From: Betaproteobacteria bacterium
GTDB lineage: Bacteria > Pseudomonadota > Gammaproteobacteria > Burkholderiales > Burkholderiaceae_C
Assembly: GCA_025354965.1 (NCBI GenBank)
Contig: JANXLW010000158.1
Coordinates: 1 to 64,000 of the forward strand
DNA: 64,000 nucleotides
Direction: 5' to 3'
The translations under genes were made by a program, and so were the position numbers. Below, one piece after another: positions 9,552 through 18,546 of the stretch. The notes beneath the pieces were generated by a model that did no database searches, was not told where the DNA came from, and saw only the letters and a program-made list of their open reading frames with translations. Numbering within the stretch: position 1 is the first letter of the stretch; each line of letters starts with the position of its first letter.

Positions 9552-11260
9552 ACGATATTCGCCGCACCATTTTGTGGGTGATTTTTGGTTTTTCCATGGT
9601 TTTGCTGTGGGACAAATGGCAGGTTTACAACGGACACAAGGCCACATTTTTTCCTGGTCCGGCTAGCACGACCGTCAACGCCAATCCGCCGTCAGCGCCG
9701 TCCAGTGTGCCAACGGTGGTTCCTGTTGCAAATTCGACGGCTAGCAGTGCCCAGATGCCTGGGCCAATCGGTCAATTGAACTCTGCGGTGAGCGCGACTG
9801 GCGTAGCTCACGAACGTTTTGTAGTGGCGACCGATGTGCTCAAACTGACGTTTGACACCGAGGGCGCTTCACTGGTGCAGACCGCGTTCATTAGGCACGT
9901 TGACATGAGTGACAAGAGCAAGAACTTTGTTTTGCTTGACGAAAATAAGGACCGTACCTATGTGGCGCAATCAGGCTTGATCGCGGGGGCCGCAGGGGGT
10001 ACATTCCCAACGCATAAGACAGTCATGACGCTAGTTCCAGGTGAACACACATTAGTGGAAGGCAGCAAAGAACTGGTGATCCGATTTGAGTCACCCGAAC
10101 TGGGTGGTGTCAAGTTGGTGAAAACTTTCACGTTGACGCGCGGTTCGTACGCGGTGGCAGTCAAACATGAAGTGGTCAATCTGGGTGCGGTCGCAGTGTC
10201 CCCTCAGCTCTACCTGCAGTTGGTCCGTGATGGCAATAAGCCTTTGGGGGAATCTTCTTTTTATTCAACCTTTACCGGCCCAGCAATCTATACCGAGGCC
10301 AAGAAATACCAGAAAGTGGAATTTAAGGACATCGAAAACAACAAGGTGGATGTCGAAAAGACGGCTGAAAACGGCTATGTGGCTATGGTTCAGCATTATT
10401 TTGCCAGCGCGTGGTTATTGGGTGATGGCATCAAACGCGATTTATTCTTCCGTAAGGTTGACACCAATTTGTATGCCGTCGGCATGATCACTTCGCTAAA
10501 CGATATTGCACCGGGCAGCAGTAAAACGATAGCTGCAACATTCTTTGCAGGTCCCCAGGAAGAAAAAGTGCTGGAATCGTTGGCAAATGGACTCGAGCTG
10601 GTCAAAGACTACGGTTGGCTCACAATTTTGGCCAAACCCTTGTACTGGTTGCTGGACAAACTGCAAACCTTAATCGGCAATTGGGGTTGGTCCATCATGG
10701 CCCTCGTTTTGCTGTTGAAAGCAGCCTTTTACTGGCTCAATGCCAAGGCTTACGCCAGCATGGCCAAGATGAAAGCCATCAATCCAAAGATAACTGAAAT
10801 GCGGGAACGGCTGAAAGACAGTCCGCAGCAGATGCAGCAAGAGATGATGCGCATCTACCGGGAGGAAAAGGTCAATCCGATGGGTGGCTGTTTCCCGATC
10901 ATGATCCAGATTCCAGTGTTCATCGCGTTGTACTGGGTGCTGTTGTCAAGCGTCGAAATGCGCAATGCGCCCTGGGTGATGTGGATTCACGACCTTTCAT
11001 CACCTGACCCTTTCTATATTCTGCCTATCGTCATGACTTTAACTACGGTGCTGCAAACAGCCCTTAACCCAGCACCGCCAGACCCTATGCAGGCCAAGAT
11101 GATGTGGTTCATGCCGTTGGCGTTCAGTGTGATGTTCTTCTTCTTTCCGGCGGGACTGGTGTTGTACTGGATCACCAATAACGTCTTGTCGATCGCGCAG
11201 CAGTGGGTCATCAACACTCGCATGGGTGTGCCACCGCAATTCAACTTGCCCAAGTTCTGA
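9548..11260 (+). CDS. yidC: Membrane protein insertase YidC
   Basis: A 570-residue inner-membrane insertase. There is an N-terminal transmembrane helix (about residues 5-22), then a large periplasmic domain (about 30-350) of the Gram-negative type. Four further membrane segments follow, starting near WGWSIMALVLLLKAAFYWLN. The coiled cytoplasmic hairpin (MREKLK-like, MQQEMMRIYREEKVNPMGG) and the YWVLLSSVEMR and LVLYWITNN segments are typical. It integrates membrane proteins with or without SecYEG. Confidence 0.97.
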   Translation: MNDIRRTILWVIFGFSMVLLWDKWQVYNGHKATFFPGPASTTVNANPPSAPSSVPTVVPVANSTASSAQMPGPIGQLNSAVSATGVAHERFVVATDVLKLTFDTEGASLVQTAFIRHVDMSDKSKNFVLLDENKDRTYVAQSGLIAGAAGGTFPTHKTVMTLVPGEHTLVEGSKELVIRFESPELGGVKLVKTFTLTRGSYAVAVKHEVVNLGAVAVSPQLYLQLVRDGNKPLGESSFYSTFTGPAIYTEAKKYQKVEFKDIENNKVDVEKTAENGYVAMVQHYFASAWLLGDGIKRDLFFRKVDTNLYAVGMITSLNDIAPGSSKTIAATFFAGPQEEKVLESLANGLELVKDYGWLTILAKPLYWLLDKLQTLIGNWGWSIMALVLLLKAAFYWLNAKAYASMAKMKAINPKITEMRERLKDSPQQMQQEMMRIYREEKVNPMGGCFPIMIQIPVFIALYWVLLSSVEMRNAPWVMWIHDLSSPDPFYILPIVMTLTTVLQTALNPAPPDPMQAKMMWFMPLAFSVMFFFFPAGLVLYWITNNVLSIAQQWVINTRMGVPPQFNLPKF

Positions 11261-11268
11261 GCCGGAGC

Positions 11269-12675
11269 GTGCTGCCGCGTCATCAGGATCCCATAGTAGC
11301 CATAGCCACCGCTCCCGGTCGAGGTGCGGTGGGCATTGTCCGGATCAGCGGGAGAAACCTTAAGGCGCTGATTGAGGGACTGTTTGCACGGCAATTGACA
11401 CCCCGCGAGGCGACTTATCTACCCTTCCTTGATCACAGCGGGCAAGCGATCGATCGCGGGTTGGTGATTTATTTTCCAGCACCCTACTCGTTCACCGGCG
11501 AGGATGTTCTGGAGTTGCAGGCGCATGGTGGACCGGTCGTTTTGCAGCTCCTGCTGGCTCGTTGTATGCAAGCCGGTGCAGAACCTGATCCCGTCAGTCA
11601 CGCACCAAGGCTGTCGGGTATGCGAATCGCGCTGCCTGGTGAATTCAGCGAGCGCGCATTCCTCAACGACAAGATTGATCTGGCGCAGGCAGAAGCAATT
11701 GCCGATCTGATTGATGCCAGCACCGAGCTCGCCGCCCGCAGCGCCAGTCTCTCCCTATCGGGTGCATTCTCGAAAAAAATCCACGACCTGCGTGACACGC
11801 TGATTCAGTTGCGTATGTTGGTTGAAGCGACGCTGGACTTTCCAGAAGAGGAAATTGATTTCCTGCGCCAGGCAGACGCGTACGGCCAGCTATTGGAGTT
11901 GCAGCAGATCTTGAAAACCGTGTTGCAACAGGCCCACCAGGGCGCCCTGTTGCGCGACGGTATCTCGGTGGTGATTGCGGGCCAGCCCAACGCCGGTAAG
12001 TCATCCCTGCTAAACGCCTTGGCAGGCGCTGAACTGGCGATTGTCACTTCGATTGCCGGTACTACCCGTGACAGGGTGCGGCAAACCATTCAAATCGAGG
12101 GCGTACCGGTACATGTGATTGACACTGCAGGCCTGCGCGAAAGCGCTGATGAGGTGGAAAAACTTGGTATCGCACGCGCCTGGGATGCCATCGCGACCGC
12201 TGATGTTGTTTTGTTTTTGCATGATCTGACCCGTTGCGAGGCGACAAATTACAAGTTGGATGACGCAGTGATTGCCAGATTACTAGCCCAAAAACTACCA
12301 TCAAAAGTACCCATCATTGACATCTGGAACAAGGCCGATGCAGTGGAACCCACCAGCCGTGACCGGGGTCTGATTTTGTCGGCCAAAACCGGGGCTGGTC
12401 TGGATACTCTGCGCCACAACTTGCTTGAGTTAGCGGGTTGGCAGTCTGCACCGGAAGGTGTCTACATTTCCCGCGAGCGGCACCTACAAGCCTTGCGCCG
12501 GGCGGACATACATTTGATGCAAGCCAAAGTCCATTTGGCGGCCAACGCACGGGCGTTGGACCTGCTGGCGGAAGAACTTCGTTTGGCACAAAACGCTTTG
12601 AGTGAAATAACCGGCGAATTTACGTCCGATGATCTGCTGGGTGTAATTTTCTCGAAATTCTGTATCGGGAAATGA
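11269..12675 (+). CDS. mnmE: tRNA uridine-5-carboxymethylaminomethyl modification GTPase MnmE
   Basis: A 468-residue protein using the GTG at 11269 (LPRHQDPIVAIATAPGRG). The frame is open from 11203 inside yidC, but this start gives the normal N-terminus. The N-terminal folate-binding domain is followed by helical repeats and a G domain with GQPNAGKSSLLN, DTAGLRE and NKAD. The C-terminus ends FCIGK, the conserved catalytic cysteine motif. With MnmG it modifies the wobble uridine of several tRNAs. Confidence 0.96.
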   Translation: MLPRHQDPIVAIATAPGRGAVGIVRISGRNLKALIEGLFARQLTPREATYLPFLDHSGQAIDRGLVIYFPAPYSFTGEDVLELQAHGGPVVLQLLLARCMQAGAEPDPVSHAPRLSGMRIALPGEFSERAFLNDKIDLAQAEAIADLIDASTELAARSASLSLSGAFSKKIHDLRDTLIQLRMLVEATLDFPEEEIDFLRQADAYGQLLELQQILKTVLQQAHQGALLRDGISVVIAGQPNAGKSSLLNALAGAELAIVTSIAGTTRDRVRQTIQIEGVPVHVIDTAGLRESADEVEKLGIARAWDAIATADVVLFLHDLTRCEATNYKLDDAVIARLLAQKLPSKVPIIDIWNKADAVEPTSRDRGLILSAKTGAGLDTLRHNLLELAGWQSAPEGVYISRERHLQALRRADIHLMQAKVHLAANARALDLLAEELRLAQNALSEITGEFTSDDLLGVIFSKFCIGK

Positions 12676-12691
12676 GCTGTTCCGCTGCGCC

Positions 12692-13246
12692 TCAGTGTCC
12701 GGCGAAATCGATCAACGTGAAAAGCGGCAGACCAGAGGACTTGAGTTTGGCCGAGCCGCCAAGCTCCGGCAGATCGACAATGGCGGCCCCTTCGATCACT
12801 TGAGCCCCCAGTTTTTCGAGCAACTTCATGCCGGCCATCATGGTGCCGCCGGTGGCGATTAGGTCGTCGATCAGCAACACGCGGTCACCGGGCTTGACGG
12901 CATCAGTGTGCAACTCCACGGTGGCGCTGCCGTATTCCAGCTCGTAGGTCTCTTCTACTGTGGTGAACGGCAGCTTGCCTTTCTTGCGGATGGGAACGAA
13001 ACCGACGTTCAGTTCGTAGGCAACCACAGCGCCCAAAATGAAGCCACGGGCATCAAGCCCGGCCACAACATCGGGACGCATGGCAGGATCCATGTAGCGA
13101 TGGACGAAAGCGTCTATCAGTACTCGAAATACCCTGGCTTCCTGCAGCAGCGGTGTGATGTCGCGAAACTGCACACCCGGAGCAGGCCAGTCAGGCACGG
13201 TACGTATGTGATCTCTGAGGTACTGGTTGACACTGAGGTTTTGCAT
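12692..13246 (-). CDS. apt: Adenine phosphoribosyltransferase
   Basis: A 184-residue purine-salvage enzyme that joins adenine to PRPP to give AMP. The PRPP-binding loop reads VLLIDDLIATGGT and the flexible hood region FVPIRKKGKLPFTTVEETYELEYG is diagnostic. It is convergent with mnmE, with a 16-base gap, and follows the Kef gene on the same strand by 67 bases. Confidence 0.96.
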   Translation of the reverse strand: MQNLSVNQYLRDHIRTVPDWPAPGVQFRDITPLLQEARVFRVLIDAFVHRYMDPAMRPDVVAGLDARGFILGAVVAYELNVGFVPIRKKGKLPFTTVEETYELEYGSATVELHTDAVKPGDRVLLIDDLIATGGTMMAGMKLLEKLGAQVIEGAAIVDLPELGGSAKLKSSGLPLFTLIDFAGH

Positions 13247-13313
13247 TGCGCGGGATGTTGGGGTTGGAGTCTGTATTGTGCATCGTGCCCGCTTTCTTGC
13301 CAGGGTTGACTAG

Positions 13314-15299
13314 TCAGCCTCTAAGCAATTTCTGCTCGGCCGAGGCCAATGTTTCGGACTTGCCTGACAGCACCAGCGTATCGCCATCCTCAATCAGCGG
13401 GTCTGTTGCAATCGACATGACCTTGCCGCCATGGCGCCGCAGGCTGACGATACGAACGTCCAGTCCGTGAACGCAAAGGTGGCTCAGAGGCTTGCCGATA
13501 GACTTGGCGCCCCGCGGCAACGTCAGTGACGACAGCCGCTCCTGATGGAGTTCGTCCAGTGAGTCGTCATCGGCCCCATGGAAGTAGCCACGAAGCAGGT
13601 TGTAGCGTGCATCGCGTTGATCCTGCACCATGCGAATCACGCGTCGCATGGGTACACCCACCAATGCCAGCGCATGACTGGCCAGCATCAATGAGCCTTC
13701 AATCGCCTCCGGCACTACTTCTGTGGCGCCGGCATGCTGGAGTGCTTCCAGATCATGATCATCCTGGGTTCGCACAATGACAGGCACCTGCGGTGCATGG
13801 GCCCGCGTATGCGCCAGCACCTTCATGGCACCGGGGACTTCAAGATAGGTGATGACCACGGCACTGGCGCGGGCCAGACCTGCTGCGATCAGAGCTTGAA
13901 GGCGAGCGGCATCTCCGAAAACAACGGAGTCACCGGCGGCGGCGGCCTGGCGCACTCGGTCCGGGTCAAGATCAAGCGCGATGTAGGGAATACCTTCTAG
14001 TTCTAGCATGCGAGCCAGGTTCTGTCCGCAGCGGCCATACCCGCAAATAATCACATGCTTGTTCACGTTGATTGACTTGCGGGCAATGCTTGTCATTTGC
14101 AGGGACTGTTGCAGCCATTCACTGCTCACCAACTTCATCACAATTCGGTTGCTGTACAAAATGACGAATGGTGTGGCCAGCATCGACAGCACCATGCTGG
14201 CCAGTATTGGGTTTAGCAGGGTCGGAGGCACTAGCGCGTTGGTTTGGGCCAGTGTCAACAGGACAAATCCGAACTCGCCCGCCTGTGCGAGATAGAGTCC
14301 GGTGCGCAGAGAAACGCCTGAAGTGGCGCCCAATCCGCGTGCCAACGCCGCCACCAGTACGGCCTTGAACAATACTGGCAAAGTGATCAGCAAAAGCACC
14401 AGGGGCCATCTCTCCAGCACCAGGCGCCAGTCCAACATCATCCCGATGCTGATGAAAAACAGGCCCAGCAAAACATCGTGAAACGGCCGGATATCAGTCT
14501 CTACCTGTTGCTTGTATTGCGTCTCCGAGATCAGCATGCCTGCGATAAATGCCCCCAGCGCCAAGCTTAAGCCTGCCAGCTCGGTCAACCAGGCCAGACC
14601 CAATGTGATGAGCAGAAGATTGAGCACAAACAACTCTTCGCTTTTTCGCCGTGCCACCAGGGTCAGCCACCATCGGATCACAGTTGGCCCACCGACCAGC
14701 AGCAAAGCTATTAATACCGTTGCTTTGAGTGCCGCCAGCACCATCGTTTCGAACATCCGCTCGGCGCTAGCCCCGAGCGCTGGGATCAGTACCAACAGTG
14801 GGACCACAGCCAGATCCTGAAACAACAATATCCCCATGACCCGTTTGCCGTGTTCCGACTCCATTTCCAGCCGCTCAGTCATCAGTTTGACCACAATCGC
14901 CGTACTGCTCATGGCGAGCGCACCCGACAACGCGAGTGCCGTTTGCCATCCCATACCCCACAACTTTGGTGCAATAAGTGCCAACCCCATGGCGGCTGCC
15001 GTGGCCCCGAGCATCGTGAGCAGAACCTGGAAAAACCCCAATCCGAACACATGGTTGCGCATGGCGCGTAGTTTGGTCAAGTTGAACTCAAGCCCGATGA
15101 CAAACATCAAGAAGACCACACCAAACTCGCCCAAGTGGCGCACACCATCGGCGTTCTTCGCCAGCGCCAGCGCATTGGGGCCGATCACTACCCCCACTGA
15201 CAAATATCCCAGCATCGGGGGCAGCTTCAAGAAACGACAGGCGACCACACCCAGCACAGCGGCCAGTAGGTACAGCAATGTGAGTTCAAGCGGGCTCAT
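13314..15299 (-). CDS. Kef-type potassium/proton antiporter (CPA2) with RCK domains
   Basis: A 661-residue protein. About 380 residues of membrane domain with 12 or so helices come first (GVVIGPNALAL, EFGVVFLMFVIGLEFN, QTALALSGALAMSSTAIVVKLM). A cytoplasmic RCK/TrkA-N nucleotide-binding domain follows (VIICGYGRCGQNLARMLE, about 415-540), and then a TrkA-C domain (LPRGAKSIGKPLSHL). It probably exchanges K+ for H+ during electrophile or pH stress. It resembles KefB/KefC/YbaL; which one cannot be told. It diverges from kdsD with a 44-base spacer. Confidence 0.9.
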   Translation of the reverse strand: MSPLELTLLYLLAAVLGVVACRFLKLPPMLGYLSVGVVIGPNALALAKNADGVRHLGEFGVVFLMFVIGLEFNLTKLRAMRNHVFGLGFFQVLLTMLGATAAAMGLALIAPKLWGMGWQTALALSGALAMSSTAIVVKLMTERLEMESEHGKRVMGILLFQDLAVVPLLVLIPALGASAERMFETMVLAALKATVLIALLLVGGPTVIRWWLTLVARRKSEELFVLNLLLITLGLAWLTELAGLSLALGAFIAGMLISETQYKQQVETDIRPFHDVLLGLFFISIGMMLDWRLVLERWPLVLLLITLPVLFKAVLVAALARGLGATSGVSLRTGLYLAQAGEFGFVLLTLAQTNALVPPTLLNPILASMVLSMLATPFVILYSNRIVMKLVSSEWLQQSLQMTSIARKSINVNKHVIICGYGRCGQNLARMLELEGIPYIALDLDPDRVRQAAAAGDSVVFGDAARLQALIAAGLARASAVVITYLEVPGAMKVLAHTRAHAPQVPVIVRTQDDHDLEALQHAGATEVVPEAIEGSLMLASHALALVGVPMRRVIRMVQDQRDARYNLLRGYFHGADDDSLDELHQERLSSLTLPRGAKSIGKPLSHLCVHGLDVRIVSLRRHGGKVMSIATDPLIEDGDTLVLSGKSETLASAEQKLLRG

Positions 15300-15343
15300 T
15301 CCCGGATACTAGCAAGTCGCGCCTTCATCTATAAAATGGCGCC

Positions 15344-16345
15344 ATGACAAGCAACGACAATGCCGCTCGAATCTCTCAGGCGGAGCAGGCAATACGCCTG
15401 GCACGGGACACCCTGGATATCGAGGCTGCGGCAGTTTTGGGTTTAAAGCAACACCTGGGGCAGTCGTTTGCCCGAGCAGTGGAGATGATGCTGGATGTGA
15501 CTGGTCGCGTGGTAGTGATGGGGATGGGAAAGAGCGGCCATATCGGGCGCAAGATCGCGGCCACCCTGGCCTCAACCGGCACTCCAGCCATGTTTGTGCA
15601 CCCGGCCGAGGCCAGTCATGGTGACCTCGGCATGATCACGCCTGTCGATCTTGTGCTAGCCATCTCGAACAGCGGTGAATCAGAAGAGTTGACTGCCATC
15701 CTGCCGGTGCTCAAGCGGATGGGCACACCCCTGATTGCCATGACTGGCAGGGCGGAATCGACCTTGTCCCGCCATGCGGACGTATTTCTTGACTGCGGGG
15801 TTGAGAAAGAAGCCTGCCCCCTGAATCTGGCTCCTACCGCAAGTACAACGGCGCAACTGGCACTGGGCGACGCGTTGGCCGTAGCCCTGCTTGATGCGCG
15901 TGGTTTCAAGGCTGAAGATTTTGCACGATCCCACCCTGGTGGCGCACTTGGGCGCAAGCTGCTAACCCATGTCAGTGACGTTATGCGAAGCGGCGATAAC
16001 GTGCCCAAGGTCGGACCACGGGCCAGTTTCACCGAGTTGATGCGGGAGATGAGCGTGAAGGGCTTGGGCGCTACGGCCATTGCGGATGAAAATTCGGCAG
16101 TGCTCGGGATTTTTACCGATGGCGACTTACGCCGCCTGGTTGAGAAAGGGATTGACTTGCGTAGCAGCACGGCGCAGCAGGTCATGCACGCCAATCCTCG
16201 CACCATTGCCAGCGACGCACTGGCCGTGGAAGCTGCCGAATTGATGGAGCAGCACTGCATCACCAGCGTGCTGGTGCTGGATAAGGCGGGTCGATTGTGC
16301 GGTGCTGTCAACAGCAATGACCTGATGCGTGCGAAGGTCATTTGA
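15344..16345 (+). CDS. kdsD: D-arabinose 5-phosphate isomerase
   Basis: A 333-residue enzyme that converts ribulose 5-phosphate to arabinose 5-phosphate, the first step to Kdo for lipopolysaccharide. The SIS domain shows GMGKSGHIGRKIAATLASTG and the conserved PAEASHGDLGM with the catalytic histidine. Two CBS domains follow (VMRSGDNVPKV and VMHANPRTIASDALAVEAA). It is directly joined to kdsC (TGATG stop/start) and lptC. A TATAAA -10-like element lies just before the start. Confidence 0.95.
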   Translation: MTSNDNAARISQAEQAIRLARDTLDIEAAAVLGLKQHLGQSFARAVEMMLDVTGRVVVMGMGKSGHIGRKIAATLASTGTPAMFVHPAEASHGDLGMITPVDLVLAISNSGESEELTAILPVLKRMGTPLIAMTGRAESTLSRHADVFLDCGVEKEACPLNLAPTASTTAQLALGDALAVALLDARGFKAEDFARSHPGGALGRKLLTHVSDVMRSGDNVPKVGPRASFTELMREMSVKGLGATAIADENSAVLGIFTDGDLRRLVEKGIDLRSSTAQQVMHANPRTIASDALAVEAAELMEQHCITSVLVLDKAGRLCGAVNSNDLMRAKVI

Positions 16346-16887
16346 TGACTCCAAGCGTCAATTTTCCACCGGAATTGTTGCTCTTGGCACAGGACATCCG
16401 GGTGGTTTTCTTTGATGTCGATGGTGTCCTGACCGACGGTGGGCTGTACTTCACGGCATCGGGGGAAACCATCAAACGGTTTCATACGCTGGACGGTCAC
16501 GGCCTCAAACTGCTAATGCGTGCCAACATTACGCCGGCGGTCATTACTGGGCGCGATTCAAAACCACTGCGTTTGCGGCTTGCAGCTTTGGGCATTCAGC
16601 ATGTGCATTACGGAACCGAAGACAAACGTCCCGCTGCCGAACAAACTCTTCAGGTTTTGGGGTTTGGCTGGGATCAGGCGGCGGCGATGGGAGACGACTG
16701 GGCAGATCTTGCTGTTATGCGGCAAAGTGCATTTGCTTGTGCTCCGAAAAATGCGCATAGCGAGGTTAAATCAATCTCGCACTACATCACCAGCGCTCGG
16801 GGTGGCGAAGGCGCCGTCAGGGAGTTGTGTGACCTATTGCTGATTGCCAGTGGCAGATATGCCGGATTTCTTGCGGACAGCATGTAG
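16345..16887 (+). CDS. kdsC: 3-deoxy-D-manno-octulosonate 8-phosphate phosphatase
   Basis: A 180-residue HAD phosphatase that dephosphorylates Kdo-8-P. The nucleophile motif FFDVDGVLTDGGLYF is at about residues 19-33, the second-motif threonine lies in ITGRDS, and the metal-binding end is AAMGDDWADLAVM. The ATG at 16345 overlaps the kdsD stop by one base; a TTG three bases earlier is also in frame. It is followed immediately by lptC. Confidence 0.95.
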   Translation: MTPSVNFPPELLLLAQDIRVVFFDVDGVLTDGGLYFTASGETIKRFHTLDGHGLKLLMRANITPAVITGRDSKPLRLRLAALGIQHVHYGTEDKRPAAEQTLQVLGFGWDQAAAMGDDWADLAVMRQSAFACAPKNAHSEVKSISHYITSARGGEGAVRELCDLLLIASGRYAGFLADSM

Positions 16888-17510
16888 TGATCAAGTTGTT
16901 ACGCGCCTTGTGGGAGCGACTGTCGCTCTATCTTCCTGTCATTCTCATGGGCGTGCTGGCGCTTGGAACCTATTGGTTGGTGCGCAGCACTCCACTTTTT
17001 CTGCCCGCTGCTCAAGAGCAGCCAGCAAAGCACGAGGCTGACTATTTCATGCGCAAATTTTCAGTGAGAACTTTTGACGAATCGGGACGACTCAAAAGTG
17101 AAGTGTTTGGAGCGAATGCCCACCATTTTCCGGACACGGACACACTTGATGTCGATTTTGTTCGCATTCGGTCGTTTAACGTCGACGGACGTTTGACGAC
17201 TGCAACTGCGAGTCGTGCGCTGGTCAACGGAGATGCCTCCGAAGTGCAATTGATTGGCAATGCTCGGGTGGTGCGCGAGTCTGGAGTCAATAGTGCTGGA
17301 CAGTCCCTCAAACGGATGGAATTTCGCAGCGAGTTTTTGCGTGTTTCTGTTGAAGCAGAGCGCCTCGAGTCGGATAAACCGGTGGAACTGATGCGCGGCG
17401 AGGATCGATTCACTGCTGACAAATTGGATTTCAACAACGTTGACCGCATTTTGCAACTCAAAGGCCGTGTCAAAGGCAGGTTGGTTCCTGACGCCTCCAC
17501 CTCCAAATAG
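16887..17510 (+). CDS. lptC: Lipopolysaccharide export system protein LptC
   Basis: A 207-residue protein with a GTG start sharing one base with the kdsC stop. An N-terminal membrane anchor (YLPVILMGVLALGTYWLV) is followed by a periplasmic beta-jellyroll domain (DYFMRKFSVRTFDESGRLKSEVFG). It bridges the LptBFG transporter to LptA. In related genomes lptA and lptB come next; here the following 281 bases hold neither. Confidence 0.92.
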   Translation: MIKLLRALWERLSLYLPVILMGVLALGTYWLVRSTPLFLPAAQEQPAKHEADYFMRKFSVRTFDESGRLKSEVFGANAHHFPDTDTLDVDFVRIRSFNVDGRLTTATASRALVNGDASEVQLIGNARVVRESGVNSAGQSLKRMEFRSEFLRVSVEAERLESDKPVELMRGEDRFTADKLDFNNVDRILQLKGRVKGRLVPDASTSK

Positions 17511-17547
17511 TCAGCTAATTCTCAACATGCCGAACGATTAGCGTTTA

Positions 17548-17709
17548 TCACCGCCGCATCGCGCGGGCTCTGCCAGCCTTTGGTTTGGTGTTTCCACCAA
17601 GCAGGATATGCGGTGGCCAAAGTGTTAAGGCCGCCCAATTGTCCAATTGATAAAGCCCTTGCCGGGTGAGCCCGAAAACCACGTGGCCCTCAGCAATGAA
17701 TTGCTGCAC
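17548..17709 (-). pseudogene. Unassigned protein-like remnant between lptC and the RNA-binding protein gene
   Basis: On the minus strand 53 open codons end ILLGGNTKPKAGRARAMRR. An earlier segment reads VVFGLTRQGLYQLDNWAAL. Composition and codon choice look protein-like, but there is no start codon with a ribosome binding site, and the frame runs backward into a terminator. I do not recognise the family. It may be the tail of a lost gene left where lptA is expected. Confidence 0.25.
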
Positions 17710-17733
17710 TCTCGTGGAATTTGCTGACGAAAT

Positions 17734-17765
17734 GAAAAAAGGGCCACAGGAGCCCCTTTTATTTT
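17734..17765 (-). terminator. Bidirectional terminator after the RNA-binding protein gene
   Basis: A6-GGGCC, the loop ACAGGA, and GCCCC-T4ATTTTT form an A/T-flanked GC hairpin. It ends the leftward RNA-binding protein message (T6 on that strand) and could also stop read-through from lptC. Confidence 0.7.
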
Positions 17766-17791
17766 TGGTTGGTGTATAGCTAGTCGAGTGC

Positions 17792-18217
17792 TTAGTAGCT
17801 GCTGCGACCACCGCCATAACCGCCGCCGCCGCCACTGCGACCACCGCCGGCGCCACCGCCGTAACCACCGCCACCACCGCTACGGCCGCCACCAGCGCCA
17901 CCGCCGTAACCACCACCACCGCCAGCGCCACCACCGAAGCCACCACCACCAGTGCGGGGAGGACGAGCTTCCATCGGACGGGCCTCGTTTACCACGAGGC
18001 CACGGCCACCATATTGTTGCCCGTTCATACCGCTGATTGCAGCTTGTGCCTCAGCGTCGCTGCCCATTTCGACAAAGCCGAAGCCTTTGGAGCGGCCAGT
18101 GTCACGCTCCATCATGACTTTGGCGCTGGTAACGGTACCGTGTGCGGCAAATGCTTGCTGCAGGTCTTCGTCACGGAAAGTGTAGGGCAGGTTGCCCACG
18201 TAAAGTTTGTTGCCCAT
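17792..18217 (-). CDS. Glycine-rich RNA-binding protein with one RRM
   Basis: A 141-residue protein, start MGNKLYVGNLPY, preceded by GGAG. The RRM (about 1-80) has RNP2 LYVGNL and RNP1 KGFGFVEM. The rest is a low-complexity tail of Gly with scattered Tyr, Arg and Ser, built from a repeated 15-residue unit. Such proteins in Cyanobacteria and Proteobacteria are often cold-induced RNA chaperones. The frame is open five codons further upstream. A terminator lies 27 bases downstream. The function is inferred from the domain. Confidence 0.9.
   Translation of the reverse strand: MGNKLYVGNLPYTFRDEDLQQAFAAHGTVTSAKVMMERDTGRSKGFGFVEMGSDAEAQAAISGMNGQQYGGRGLVVNEARPMEARPPRTGGGGFGGGAGGGGGYGGGAGGGRSGGGGGYGGGAGGGRSGGGGGYGGGRSSY
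17800..17935 (-). repeat. In-frame tandem repeat coding for Gly-rich units
   Basis: The tail of the RNA-binding protein holds two full copies of GGGGGYGGGAGGGRS and a partial third, encoded by near-identical 45-base units. Such repeats can expand or contract by slippage without changing frame. Confidence 0.6.
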
Positions 18218-18546
18218 GAAAGGACTCCTCAAAATGACTCAAAACGCGATGGAGTCCAAAACCGCTATTAACCCGCAATCAACAAACCAATGTAGACTTA
18301 AAGCAGACGCGAAACTGACAAACACCGCAAACTTGTACAACCGATTTTCGGCAATACGGCTGCATTATGCGTCAAGTTTTATTTTTTCACAAATTTCTTG
18401 GGCAAGCGTACACTGTTGCCAGACCCTTTAGCAAATAGTTGCGTCTTCATGGCGCCACAGGTTCAACACCGGTTCTTGGTATTGCCCAAGGTCAGTTCCG
18501 ACAAGCTTCACCGACGACAAACGGCAACAGATTTGCGGGAAGACTA
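18218..18546. other. Spacer between the RNA-binding protein and amtB genes
   Basis: About 330 bases with no supported gene. It must hold the promoter and leader of the leftward RNA-binding protein gene. On that strand a TTGACG occurs near 18372, but a well-spaced -10 is not evident. The leader is long, as is common for cold-shock genes. No RNA gene was recognised. Confidence 0.5.

Noticed and set aside
17548..17949. 133-codon Ala/Val-rich frame spanning the RNA-binding protein tail
   Set aside because: Its first part is the Gly-rich repeat read in another frame and it passes through a terminator. Only the last 53 codons merited a low-confidence entry.
17792..17960. CRISPR-like array from regularly spaced repeats
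   Set aside because: The repeats are in-frame Gly codons with no unique spacers.
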